A stretch of 64,000 nt of DNA from Plantago ovata (Eukaryota; Streptophyta; Magnoliopsida; Lamiales; Plantaginaceae). A program made the position numbers and the translations under genes. The stretch is taken from contig CM051458.1 of NCBI GenBank assembly GCA_028274465.1, forward strand, positions 72,479,766 to 72,543,765, written 5' to 3'. The notes beneath the pieces were generated by a model. It made no database searches, was not told where the DNA came from, and saw only the letters and a program-made list of their open reading frames with translations. Of the stretch, positions 43,612 to 55,130 are shown piece by piece. The stretch's first letter is position 1, and every line of letters begins with the position of its first letter.

Positions 43612-43920
43612 GAAGCTGTCTGGATTTCAGAGTTCTTGAAGGAATTGAGGGTTGTTCCTGCTCCTAGTCCAATAACGATTTATTGGGACAATACGGGCGC
43701 CGTCGCTGAAGCTAAGGAGCCTAGATCTACAAACAAGAAGAAACATGTACTTAGAAAATATCACGTTATACGTGAGATTATAGATAGAGGAGAAGTTAGT
43801 ATAGAACGTGTCTCAACCACGGACAACGTGGAAGATCCTTTCACCAAGGTCTTATCAGTGGAAGCCCACTTAAGACATTATGCTAATATGGGCATTAGGC
43901 ATAAAGGTGACTGGCTCTAG
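43612..43920 (+). pseudogene. pol: RNase H terminus, family C
   Basis: Continues EAVWISEFLKE and ITIYWDNTGAVAE to the natural stop after GDWL. The polypurine tract AAGTGGGAGA (43923-43932) follows, then the LTR at 43935. Confidence 0.85.
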
Positions 43921-43934
43921 TCCAAGTGGGAGAT

Positions 43935-46034
43935 TGATAGTGTATATGTCCTAGAGACAGTCCTTACTAAGGGCATGGTGCCCTTGTAGAGGACATATAT
44001 GTACTATTACACAGGTCAACGTAATATAATATATATTTGTTTCATTTTATTGTTGATTATTGCTTTCATATTTATATTACACCAGGCTGCAGCATGTCAT
44101 ATCTATATTGCTGTCTGTATAGATACTGAACATGTCCCCTCGGATAGATGACCGATCACACAGTTAGTGGGAGCTATGTGAGTTATCATCTATCCCAAAC
44201 TCTCCCTAGTCGTGGTACATCTCGGATGTGGGGGTCTTAATGAACCTGACAAGACTAGTATGCGTGGAGGTTATACTTGTTGGAGCAAGTGTGAGCCGAT
44301 CCCACGGCCACGGAACGAATTGTTGGACAATCAAGGAACGTTCCCATAACTGCGTATAGTTGTTCGAAGAAGCTTTATCGAACAATGGAAGTACCCACCG
44401 GACACTCCCATCGATGTATACTCTACACCGACGTGTCTATGGGAACCGGTGAGTTGTCGAAGTGATGCCATTCGTCCTTTGCATTTACAGGACTTTATCA
44501 TCACATTTGTTGCTCCATATCCTTGGTGGACCCGTCGATGTCAGCTCTGAATAAGCAGTTGACCTAAGACACGATCCAGGATTATGGCTAAATACAAATG
44601 GGGTTGATAAGTGATTCTGTGAAGGATTCATCTCTCAAGTGTAGCACAGGAGAGCACTGCTCGTAGTCTGCATAGTTGTGTTGGTAAAGTCACTGGCCAG
44701 TGCAAATGATATATTATGATGGTCATAAGTATATCTTAACCAAACAACTCCCTGAGACGCCCGTGGATGTATTATTGGGATAGACACTTCATCGATCCTA
44801 GATACATCCGAGCAAGTCAGATGAAGGGACGTTACCATCGCCGCGTTGAGCGCAACAGGCTTCGCAACGAAAGGGTTAGCTTTGAGAAACCTCTCAAACG
44901 TCCTCGCGTATTAATATTGCAAATGGAACCGTCTAGGATTTCCATGTTGCCTAGTCTAGGACTTGCTTAATACGGTGAGGCCCTATGGGTCACACTATGT
45001 GGTGATTCAGCCTATCAAAATATCCTTGAAGATGGAATCGCAATTAATTTGGAATTAATTGTGATTGATGGATTATAATTGATTTGGAATTAATTATAAC
45101 AATTGGTGGCTCAATTAATTATTTGGAATTATTAATTGAATTGGCTAATTAATTGTATTTTATGTAAATACAATTAAAGATTATATTTTGGAAATATAAT
45201 GGAGGGTTGATTGTAAAGGATATGTTAATTTAGAATTAACATATGCACTTGGGCAAAATCTACTTGGAGTTTGGATTGCCTTAGAATTATATGTGGGTCC
45301 CAAAAGTGGGACCCACGTCCCGTAGGAAAGGCGCGCGCGCGCGCGTGGCTGAGTAGGGGAAGGAGTTTGACTCCTTCCTCTATTAGAAGTCCAAGGGATA
45401 AGTTAGATTTTCCTGATTGAGTTTTAATTTGATTGGGAATGAATCTAGACTTGATATTTGTTTCCTTGTGCGATAAGAATTAGATTCTTATTCCTTTACG
45501 AAGTCTAATTGCTTATGCTTTAGGCTTCTATAGACTACTATATATAGTAGACTATTGGAGAGAGTTTTACACACAGTCACAAAACAGTTACATGTGATTA
45601 GAGACACAGTTTTTCTACCCAGTTTTCTTAGAGAAAATAAAAACTCTCCCCTCCTCCCCTTAGCCTCACGCGCGCGCACACCGCCACCGGAGGGAATCGC
45701 CGCCCCGTCTTCTTGGTCACATAAAGAATATCCTAGCATTCTTCCGATAGGCTGTTCATCCGTGGATACCAAGGTTGAGGTTCTAGGAGCTGGAAACTAA
45801 CTCTTATTGTCTTGCAGATATACAGAGTATTGTAGATATCTTCGACTTCGACGAAGGAGAAGATACACCGGAGTATTACGAAGACTTGGAAGATGCTTTG
45901 GAAGTAAGGTTAGTCTTCTAATTGGCGTGTTTATATATATACGACATATGCATAATCAATTAACCGGTATGTTAAGAAAATTTTTAAAATTCCGCTGCGT
46001 ACCCTTGGGGTAACTCTGACCATATTTTCTTAAA
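43935..46034 (+). repeat. 3' LTR of family C (cleanest copy)
   Basis: 2,100 bp, TGATAGTG to TTAAA. It has a CG alternating tract (about 45331-45345), a TATA-like TATATATAG (about 45540-45548) roughly 490 bp from the end, and nine stem-loops at 45037-45491. The stem-loops therefore fall in U3 and would lie near the 3' end of the transcript. Confidence 0.92.
45037..45491 (+). repeat. Nine-hairpin array in the family C LTR
   Basis: Arms by position: 45037-45049/45053-45065; 45073-45084/45088-45099; 45112-45123/45127-45138 (one mismatch); 45149-45160/45166-45177; 45180-45188/45192-45200; 45220-45230/45234-45244; 45293-45302/45307-45316; 45358-45366/45370-45378; 45473-45480/45484-45491. Loops are TGG in hairpins 1, 2, 3 and 5, TAG in 6 and 9, TTG in 8, and longer in 4 and 7. 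Stems are 8-13 bp and mostly unrelated to one another. Hairpins 1 and 2 need a G.U pair that exists only in the sense strand. Confidence 0.85.
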
Positions 46035-46039
46035 ATATG

Positions 46040-47500
46040 TTCTCGAGCAATTAAACAAGAAATACATGGAACAACCTCCAGCTTTCAACTATATCACCCT
46101 ACGAACAAACCAGCAATAGAATCAAAGTTTTCGGGGTCAGGAACCAAACCAAAACACTGGGTTGGGCGGCGATATTACCAGATTACAACAAACTAATCAT
46201 CCAAACCAAATTACAACAAATAATGAACCAAACCATGAGACAAAATATCAACTTGACCAATTAAAGAGATACTGGCACAGTAACTTGCGGCCAATTCAGT
46301 TCTCCCTTCTTTGTCAACACGCAATGTAACCAAAGCCAGGCCTTGTAGAAAGTTTCGACCTCTCCAACCATTTGTTACCATAATCTAGATGCACCAACAG
46401 TAGCTATCACAAGCAAATCATATAATATTCCCATCTTAACTTCACCATTTTTTAATATGTAAAACAATATGAACTCGGGTCCTACACCCGTACAAACCAA
46501 CCAGGACTAAGAGCATCCAACACCTTAGAATGAGAAGAAGGTGAGACTTTTAATCTACACCGTAACAACTCACCACGATTGGAAACTAACAACTAGGACT
46601 GTGAGTCCTTTAGAAATGAGTTGTATGAAGAAAGGAGCTTAAACCACACAAGCCACGTTTTCCACATTAAAAAGAGAAACCCACTTACCTAACAAGCACT
46701 AAGTAAAATTTGAAATCTTCACGTGTCAGGCATAACATGAACCGAATTCCACACCCAAAACCATATAACACTATCTCACACGGTTCCAATAGCCAAAGTA
46801 TGAGTAATCCGAATCACACAATAAACAAGATCGAAGGGTGGATCCATAAGCAACATAACCAAAATGCAACCCACACCACTACTTTCGAAAAAGCTAGCAA
46901 GACACCGGGCATATCCAAACCAGGGACATGTAATCCGATAACTCAAAAGAGCTCCCAATAGTAGAACATTAAGGTATGGACACTTCAAAAGGACTCAAGG
47001 CTACTAAAACATAAAGCATCCAAATGAAGAGAAGGATGGTTACACCCAAGAGCCACACATATGCAACCCAAATCCCTTACAACCATTAGAATGAAAGAAG
47101 GGATGGACACAACAACAAAGCGATCATGTAATCCACCCCATACAGTCACACACCATCACCCCGGGGGCAAAATTCCTAAGACATACATGTGGTACGAGGA
47201 AACATCCATACACATCTCACAAATAAACAAAAACCCATCGAAGAACCAAACCTTAAAATACTTAACACCAATAAAAATTTCATAGATAACAATCAATACC
47301 CTTGCTCCATGAAGATCCTACTCACACCCATGTCTACTAAGCCATCAAGGCATCTTCCAGTCTACTGTTTGCCGCTTCACTTCCAACACTTAACGCATAA
47401 GTACGTAGTTTGAGATTCACATGAAACCTGGCTATTGGTATGTTACATCCGTGCACATATTCACTTTGTTAAGTCTAGTAATCTAAGAACACACTTATGT
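46040..47500. other. Unassigned flank of the family C insertion
   Basis: A C/A-rich stretch without a supported gene. It is probably old retroelement interior, since it leads into Athila-like sequence, but I recognise no domain. Confidence 0.4.
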
Positions 47501-47539
47501 GTGCTATTCTCGATCTTACTTGCAGACCTTTAAAAACTT

Positions 47540-48501
47540 ATTTGAGCATGTAAGGGAATGTAATTCTTTGTTTGAGACTATTCCCTCGAATAGGTTTGGG
47601 GAGGGGGTTATAGTAGTCATATACTCTATCTTCATTGTGTTTGTAACACTAACCTATTCTGTCGAATAGGTTTTGGAAGTCATTGTTATGTAATGTTTGT
47701 GTTGCTGTTGCTATTTGAAAAACATTATTACCATTAGAATATGGTTGTCAACTCATATTTTGAGTCATTGTTATCTCCCTTACTGATCCGGTATAGGGCA
47801 TGACGATGTGGTTGTGTCGAGGTCGTGCATTATACACCATGTTGTTGTATCTGATTCGGGTATTTAGGTGCTCTGTGGCACCTCCACAGATTCGCAATCC
47901 TTATGGAAACCAAAAAAGTGTACTAAAAAGGGCACCCAATAGGGAAAAGGAAAAAAATGAAAAAAAAAAAAAAAAAAGAAAGAAGGAAAAAATTCAAAAA
48001 AGCCAAAAAATATATATGTGTTGAATAAAGACCTGCAAAAGCCTTATGGGGTCAAGCAACTTGTTTCGTTTCGTAATGTTGGTGAAGTTGTTTTTTCTTG
48101 TGTTAGTAATTTCTTTGTTTATTCGTTGCTCCGACCACCCTTGTCCTGCCATTCAGGTAGTGGTCTTAATTATATGTTTGTTATGTTGGGTGATAGAGTA
48201 AGTCCTTTGATTTATGAGAATTGTTTCTAATAGTCGTCATTGACTTGGGTTTACACTAGAGATGTATCAAGGACTCCTTCATTTAACATAGTGCATGTGT
48301 GTGGGGATGTATATGTATAAACAATATAGGCGAGTTTCAACCTATTGACTTGTTATGTTTTGCATGGAACTTGTTCATTGATGTTTAGTTGATATGGTGG
48401 TTATTTTTTAACGGTTGGCAAGATGACTTTTTGTTTGTATTTGTTTTGCATTTGTTTTGCATAGTTTGCTTGAGGACAAGCAAATGTTAGGTTTGGGAAT
48501 C
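47540..48501 (+). other. Athila-like 3' internal region with polypurine-type end
   Basis: Noncoding sequence with AATAGGTTTGGGGAGGGGG (about 47589), a poly-A/G stretch (47938-48010), and GCTTGAGGACAAGCAAATG followed by TAGGTTTGGGA just before the LTR at 48502. The CTTGAGGACAAGCAA motif is a common feature just before the 3' LTR of plant Athila/Tat gypsy elements. Here it stands before an LTR that is itself followed by a primer site. Confidence 0.6.
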
Positions 48502-50756
48502 TGATGACGCTCAAATATTCACCGCCATCGAGGGTTTTTAGATCACTTTTGCTATCTTTAAGTTGCATATTTCATTGCACTTTATTAGAGTTAATTTTGT
48601 GCTTTTATGGTTTTTAGGTACTTTTGGGGCAAATTGTTGTTTCTGGTGCAAAAGTGGTGCTTTTGGATGCAATTGGATCACTCTTGGATGCCATGTGTCT
48701 CTGACGATGTTCACGTACCTGCCTCTACGACTTGGAGAGGTGAAATTCGAATATAGAAGACCAAATTATGAAAAAGTGCTCTCATGGGTGTCCTTGTCCA
48801 TAATAAGGCATCAATATATCTTCCGCAATGGGTACCACCTGGTCATAATCACCTGGCAATAAGGCATCAATATATCTTCCTCCTTGTAGCTCATTGATTC
48901 GGTGACTCAAATCTTCACATTCCCCCAGGAGTAACTGCAGATCGTCGGTCGCTTCCCTTTGATCTCCACTTGGATAATCTCAAGGATCCATCTCCTCATC
49001 GTCCATGAGCTCCTCTTCACTTATGATCCGCATCAAGTTTTCCTCTCCTTATGGGTTCTCATTTTCTTGACCCAGGAACCGCAAGTGCACGTTGATGGTT
49101 CGACCGTCATGCTGAGAGGTCAGGGGTGTTATTTGGGTTCTTCCATCACTGGTATCCGCCTGGGTGTTTGTGAGGTATAGATTGAAGTCAACTGGGAGTA
49201 AGGGTGGAGTTTCTTGGATCTGGTTTTCTTGATTTGACAAGTCTGGGCTATGTGGGATTTGACAAGTCTGGGATTTAACAAGTAGGTGGTTGATGACGAA
49301 ATAAAAGTATACGCCATCAAGACTCTATTTTGACCTTTTATTGTTCTTTTACTTTATATTTTAGTAAGAAGTAGTTACTTTTGATATGTTTTGTGTCACA
49401 GGGTCCTCGGGTGCAATGTGGTGAAAATAGCGTAAAATAAACTTATTTTGGTGCAATTTGAGCTTACTTTGGAGTCTTGACTTTTCCATGAAGTAACCGG
49501 AGGTTCCCGAGGTCCGAGAAGTACAATACCAGGCATTTGAAGGAGGTTTGAGGTCTTTCAAACAATAAAAGTTCGTCAAATTTTCTACAGCGGAATGGCT
49601 CCTCGCCAAGTGAACTGGCGCCTAGCTAGGCCCACTGGTGCCTCGCAAGCTGCAGTTGGCGCCTAGCCAGCTGCGCGATTTCAGATTTCAGAAATTTTAT
49701 TTCAACTCATTTTTCAGTCTTATAATTAGGTTTAACCAGTCATTAGCAACCTAGCACGAACCCTAGAGAGAAGATACTCTTTGGAGGCAACCCTAAGCCT
49801 CCAATCTCTCGATTTTGATCATTGGATTTGCTACTGGTGCTAGATTTCATTGCTTTGTTTGGATTCGACATTGGATTGCTATTACTCAACTGATCATTGA
49901 GTACTTTCGTATCAATCTTTATTTCTTTTTCAGATTTACTATGTTTTCTATTGCTATGGTTATGATTATGAATATGCATGTTGCTTTATTCGTTATGAGT
50001 AGCTAATCGGTACGTGTTGATGGTAGGATGTAGGTTATATTGATATGATTATGATTATGTTAGCATGAGGTTATGAAAAGGATGCATATATGCTAGATTA
50101 TGACCTGAATATGTTGATGTTTATAGTTTGCTAATAACAAACCTCCGAATTAGGATAGTGACAGGATCCTAGGTCAATTAAAGACTATAAACAATCACTT
50201 GCTAATAATATATCTTCGAATTGGATAGATGACAGCTTCCATGGTCGATTAAGGGTGATAACATAGCCATAACTACATGTACGTAATGCTGGAAATTTAG
50301 TATGTGTTGAGTTTCTCCATATATGCTTGAGATTTCTAAGTAACAGTGCCTCGTAATTACCTTCAATGATATTGTATGCTTGTTATGCATGTTATTGATG
50401 ATACATGTCTATAAACGGTGTAACTACCTACGTCTATCGCTTGCTAACATATGATTAGGTCATATCAATATGCCTACTACCTACTATCAACCGCTTATCT
50501 CATATTTGAATCTCGTTAGTATTTATCTCTATCGTTTATTGTTAGTGTTAACTAGTTTAAACCACAACTATTCCAACATATTTGTTATTGATTGATTAAG
50601 TAGAAAGCAATTTAGGAACAACTTAGTTAAATCCTTAGAGACCGACACTCGAGTTAGCTTACCATTACACTAAGTTTTGTGTAGTTTAGAGTTAGTTTGA
50701 CATTAATATAAATAGTATTTGATAGTGATTTATAAGCAACGATTTTTCACTCATCA
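48502..50756 (+). repeat. Athila-like LTR
   Basis: Begins TGATGACGCTC and ends CTCATCA, with TGATGA/TCATCA inverted ends, 2,255 bp. A gypsy primer site follows four bases later. It contains a minus-strand coding-like block (48780-49290) that is probably foreign. GCGCCTCGCC-type repeats (49590-49670) are present. Confidence 0.78.
48780..49290 (-). pseudogene. Coding-like fragment inside the Athila LTR
   Basis: The minus strand reads for about 160 residues with only two or so stops: PPLLPVDFNLYLTNTQADTS, then acidic EELMDDEEMDP and LLLGECEDLSHRINELQGG. Bases 48801-48822 are repeated at about 48856-48877. I do not recognise the protein. It may be captured host or foreign element sequence; it could also be chance openness. 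Confidence 0.35.
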
Positions 50757-50759
50757 AAT

Positions 50760-50775
50760 TGGTGCCGTTGCCGGG
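50760..50775 (+). promoter_or_regulatory. Athila-type primer binding site
   Basis: TGGTGCCGTTGCCGGG follows the LTR by three bases. It matches the primer site typical of plant Athila/Tat gypsy elements (usual form TGGCGCCGTTGCC). Confidence 0.88.
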
Positions 50776-51606
50776 ATTTTAACTCCTTGAACTAGTTTAC
50801 TTTCAATTTATTCAATCATATTTACTTTATTTTCTATTTTTATATTTTATTCAGTCAATTCTCACATTCATCTTTTGTCTTAGATTGGTGTTTATGCCCA
50901 ATACTCGTACTTCTGCTGAAATTGTGTTGCCTATAGTTCCTGAAGTTGATCGATTCTACGACCAAAGGAGGAAGAGTTCGATTTCAATTCCATACGTAGA
51001 CGAGGAGATTGTGCTTTCCGAAGAAGGAGATAAATCGAATTCTGAAGAGGAAGTTTCGATTGATCTAGACATGTCACAAGACAACACTCAGTTGAAGGCA
51101 TTGATCCAACCCTCTGTTGGAGCTAAGGGACCTGCTTTTGTCCTATATCCAACCACTAAGAACTTGGAAATCAAGAATCACATGTACCAACAATTTCCAA
51201 AATTATATGACATGCCTAATGAAGATGTGATGGGATTTCTAAGGGAGATTGAAAGCTTTATTCAACATCTACAAAGCCAGCTGATGTTGTAACTGATGAT
51301 GATTTGAGGATGAAGGTGTTTAGCTTGGGGCTTAATGATAGAGCTAATCTGGCTTGGCTCTCTAGACGAAGGATCCCTCAACACTTGGGATGAAGTTTTT
51401 GCCAAGTTCACTGAGAAGTATTATCCTAGCTCCAAAACCAATGCTTTGAAAGCTCAAATCTTTGGATTTCGCCAACAGTATGATGAAGCCTTCCACACTG
51501 CATGGGAGAGGTATAAGGACTTGCAAGTGAAGTGTCCCCACCATCGATTCAGCAAGGGAGAATTGGTTCAATTCTTCTACAATGGGTTGGAACAAGAGCT
51601 TCAAGA

Positions 51607-53594
51607 TGAAAGTATATATGTCCTAGAGACAACCAACATTCAGGACGATATGTACTTTACCGCATTCAGCTTATTGGTATTTATTTAAGCATACATAAAT
51701 ACAATTGGCATTACATTTACTGAATAGATTATTTGGTTGTTTAAATTATTCTGTAAGATGTTCCCAAGGACTAAAGATAATCACCAAGTTAGTGGGAGCT
51801 TGCGTGTCAGAACTTAAGTCCTAGAATTAGCCACTAGTTGATGGTCATTGAGATATGGGATACCAGTGATGCGATAGAGACTAGCATGTGTTGCATCAGA
51901 TCCTTCGAGGATGTAGTAGTTCTCACTGCTGCGAATAGCTTGGTTATTCATGATGGACACATGGACACTTTGGAGAGTGTTGGCATACCTAGCCGAGAAA
52001 CCATTTGGTAAATTCTATTTAAGTGTCTATGGGAGTATCGGATTGTAGGGTGATGTAATAGTCCTCAGACTTGAGGTCAATACTACATCATATGTGGAAT
52101 AATATACTTTGACCATGCGCAACGCTTGCACTCTTAAAGTAGGGTAGATACGGCATGCGTTGCGTATATTAGGAAGCATATGGTTTGAGTGATTGAACCA
52201 AGATCAGGATTCATTCCTCTGAATAGATTCAAGGAGAGAATACTCTTCATCTCATATTTAGTGCGATCATTAGTCAGTGGCCACTGCAAAGATATATGTC
52301 AAAATGGTGTTTGGACATAATCATCTAGATCGACTAAGAAGATTGAGAGACAATGGATGAGTTATTGGAATAGACACTAATCTATATTCTAGACTCATTC
52401 GATTATTCGAGAATGAAAGGACCGTATCATCAAAGTACTCTACATCACAGGCAGTTTGTATCTCCTCAACAAACGTTCCTTACATATTAGTATTGTCTAG
52501 TGACGATTGTCTAGGAATATTCACTGAGACCTTGATTTGATCATTGCCTAATATGTGAGGGCCTATGGGTCATATACAACTAGGTGATAATTCTCCCGAT
52601 TAAGCATTAGGGTAAATTAAATGTCAATTGGATTGATAAGATTTGATTTACTATTGTCAATGACATTTCATTTGATGGAAATCATTAATTAAGTTAAAAT
52701 TGGATTTACGACTTAATTACTATATTAAATAAAATATCAATTGGATTGATAAATATTTAAGTTAATATTTTTGAGAATGTTCTATTTGATAGAATTAATT
52801 AATTAAGTTGAATTGAATTCAATGTACTTAATTAATTTATACTTTTAGAAAGTAAATTAATTAGATTTAATTAATAAAAGAAGAAAAGAATAATTAGATT
52901 AAATTGGATTTGATTAATTAAAGTTAGAATGTGTATTTTAACCAATTTAGAATGAGGTTCAAGTGTTAAAAGCCCAAAAGAAAAGGATTGATAGTAGTGG
53001 GTTTCGAACCCAAGACCTCCAGCTCATTAACTAGCATACCAGCCAACTGGGCCAGGCCCATGAAAGTTATATTATGCGTTTTATACGCATATATCCATCA
53101 AAATGCGGCTAACATTAGTTAGTAGGGTTTGATACGTGTTGTTGCTGCTTGTGGCTTTGAGCTCTCCTTCTCTCTAGGGTTTCTACACGGTTGTATTCGT
53201 TCTAAGTTATTTCTTTCTTTTTTGATTAATTCTCTTTTATTATTATCTTTGAGATTTCTTGTTCTGCTTAATGTAGATTTTGAATATGGATTTCCTAGCA
53301 TCCATGGAGAATTTTATCAACGGAGAATTGAACTACGTTTGACTTGATCCTGAGGGTACGTAGGCAGCTTAGAATTGTTCTGAGTTCAGTCAGAATCTTT
53401 AGAAGATTATCAATTGTTTTGAAGAACAAATCTCTTTGATTAGATCAAAGATTAATGGAAGCTGGAAGCTGGATAACGGGTAAGTATGTATTTACATGAA
53501 GCATGTTGAATAATCATTCAATCAACGATCCATGTAGGAAAACTTTTTATTCTGCTGCATTAACCTTAGTGGTAATTTCCTACAATTACTAACA
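51607..53594 (+). mobile_element. Solo LTR, relative of family C, TSD CAAGA
   Basis: 1,988 bp, TGAAAGTATATATGTCC to TACTAACA, with CAAGA on both sides (51602-51606, 53595-53599) and gag continuing across it. The start (TATATGTCCTAGAGACA) and internal landmarks (GGGCCTATGGGTCA; GGAATAGACACT) are shared with family C, but most of the sequence is diverged, so it is a sister LTR family. It has its own hairpin array (52624-53012). Confidence 0.92.
52985..53062 (-). other. tRNA-like A-box/B-box segment inside the solo LTR
   Basis: In the minus sense it contains TGGCCCAGTTGGC (A-box-like) and GGGTTCGAAACCC (B-box GGTTCGANNCC) about 45 bases apart, as in tRNA genes and tRNA-derived SINEs. A full cloverleaf does not form, so it is not a functional tRNA. 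The B-box part is also one of the LTR hairpins (TGGGTT/AACCCA around TCG). Confidence 0.4.
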
Positions 53595-54698
53595 CAAGAT
53601 AGGGTAGACAATGCTTGTCTTGGAGGATTGATGGAGAAAACATCCACTGAAGCTATTGAAATAATGGAATGGCTTGCTTGCGCCTCACAACATCGCAATG
53701 TTAAAGCCATGCCACCAAGGAGGCCGATGGAGGCACATGCAACACATGAGGAGAACTTTGATAGGTATGATGGATTTGTTCAAAAGGTTAGAGAAGCTAT
53801 GAGGCAAAGTGTAATGATGCCTAGTTATGAGGTATGTCGCGTTTGCAAAAATTATGGACATGGAGCTCATATGTGCCGTTCTCCACTAGCTAGAGATTAT
53901 GTTGTTATAGGTGAAAACTTAGGATCTGAGAGAGCTTTTGAAGCTCAAGGAACATTGGAGGATGTGAATTATGGCCAAGGCAATGGCCAATACTTTGCAC
54001 CACGAGGTGGATTCAACCAAAACCGTGGTAGATATGGTCTAAGAGGTGGCTATCAATGTGGAAGAAATACCGACTATGGTACTAATCAAGACCGCAACCG
54101 CCTAAGTTATGCTAATGACTTCTATGAGAATGCTCCACCAAAGAATAACTCTAATGGTGGCATTATTGATGTTAAAGCAAGCATAGTGCAAACTATGCAA
54201 GAACTAGTCAACAAGACAGATAAGTTCCTGGAAGTATACAAGAAAGCCGAAAGCATTAACAATAAGAGGTTGGATGTTCTTGAAGCCAACACTCAGGACT
54301 TGAGGCAAAACGTTCAAGATCTCATTGATCGTGGAGATGGTAGAGAAGCTGGGACATTACCTAGCCACACTGAGAAAGCTCTAGCTATAACCATTGTTAC
54401 CGATATCCCGGTTGAACTCACTGTTACCAAGGAAGGCACAAAATTTGATGTGGCTAAACCCAAATCTGAAACTAAGGAAGTCATGGTTCGCAAGCATTGC
54501 AACTGTGCGAAGAAGGCACTCGAAGTCGAAGATGTACGACAAGAGAGTAAGGTGCCCGAGGTGGAGAAGGAACTTATTCCCCCACCATTTGAACCCATTC
54601 CTCTAGAAATTGAAGAAGTAGAATTCATTGAGAAAGCTAAAGAGGAAACTTGGTTAGAGATGACTGAAAAACCCTTAGAAGCTTTGATCTTGAGATAG

Positions 54699-55130
54699 GT
54701 TTGGGGAACCTATCAGGAATTGTTGCTACACTAGACACCGGAGCTAGTGTTAATGTTTTGCCTATGAATGTTTATGAAGCTAGTGCATTGGTGGAATGAA
54801 GCCTATGAAGGCGATGGTATGGTGGAAATATCAAACTCGGTAGAATAGAGGTCAAGACGAGATTTGTTATTATGCCGGCTTCGTAAGGATGTGGTATTAC
54901 CTGCAAGAGCCTTCATAGACACGGCTCGAATGTTCATAGATACGTATCATCGAAGATTCTCCTTTGAAGTTGATGGCAAAAGACATGAGATGGAAGCCTT
55001 AGCTCCATCCTCATCCCGTATCCTTAAAACTAACAATATATTAGTAGGATTTTTTGGTCCTATTTTTCTTCACTATATGATGCAGGGAAAAAAGATACTT
55101 CAAGGAGATGATAATGGGGAAGACTAGTAC
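54699..55130 (+). pseudogene. pol: Gypsy protease remnant; downstream pol absent
   Basis: About 54699-54790 reads ATLDTGASVNVLPMNVYEAS, the retropepsin D-T-G active site of Ty3/gypsy. After it come broken fragments (LPARAFIDTARMFID; FSFEVDGKRHEMEAL) and then a noncoding spacer. No RT, RNase H or integrase is found before the next ORF at 56155, so the central pol has been deleted and the element is non-autonomous. Confidence 0.72.

Larger units (their letters stand above)
38855..46034 (+). mobile_element. Family C element, internal region and 3' LTR (second representation)
   Basis: Begins in the leader (equivalent to about 22870 in the minus-strand copy), followed by gag, pol and a full 3' LTR ending TTAAA at 46034, with ATATG at 46035-46039. 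That flank and the C-to-A change in the LTR end are exactly those of the copy at 15655-24996. Coding sequence after 41456 is almost identical to it. The first 2.6 kb has many small indels. I read this as the same genomic insertion assembled twice. Confidence 0.85.
50894..54710 (+). pseudogene. gag: Athila-like gag, split by a solo LTR
   Basis: Starts at ATG 50894 (MPNTRTSAEIVLP). Retrotransposon gag blocks follow: FPKLYDMPNEDVMGFLREIESF, then, after a frameshift near 51290, LNTWDEVFAKFTEKYYPSSK and FFYNGLEQELQD at 51605, cut by the LTR 51607-53594. Gag resumes at 53595 (RVDNACLGGLMEKTS), with a CCHC knuckle (CRVCKNYGHGAHMC, about 53840), a Gly/Arg/Asn-rich region and a helical segment (54180-54330). 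It ends in TAG at 54696 just before protease. It forms the particle of the gypsy element; this copy is dead. Confidence 0.8.

Noticed and set aside
44767..44970. A basic 60-67-residue ORF (MYYWDRHFIDPRYIR...) repeated in four family C LTRs (also about 1949-2143, 16711-16902, 58202-58405)
   Set aside because: It is conserved because the LTRs are recent copies. The homologous stretch of the sister LTR (about 52360-52520) has stops, and there is no start context or known domain.
52985..53062. A functional tRNA gene
   Set aside because: Only A-box and B-box-like parts are present. Acceptor and anticodon arms do not pair, so it is kept only as tRNA-like.
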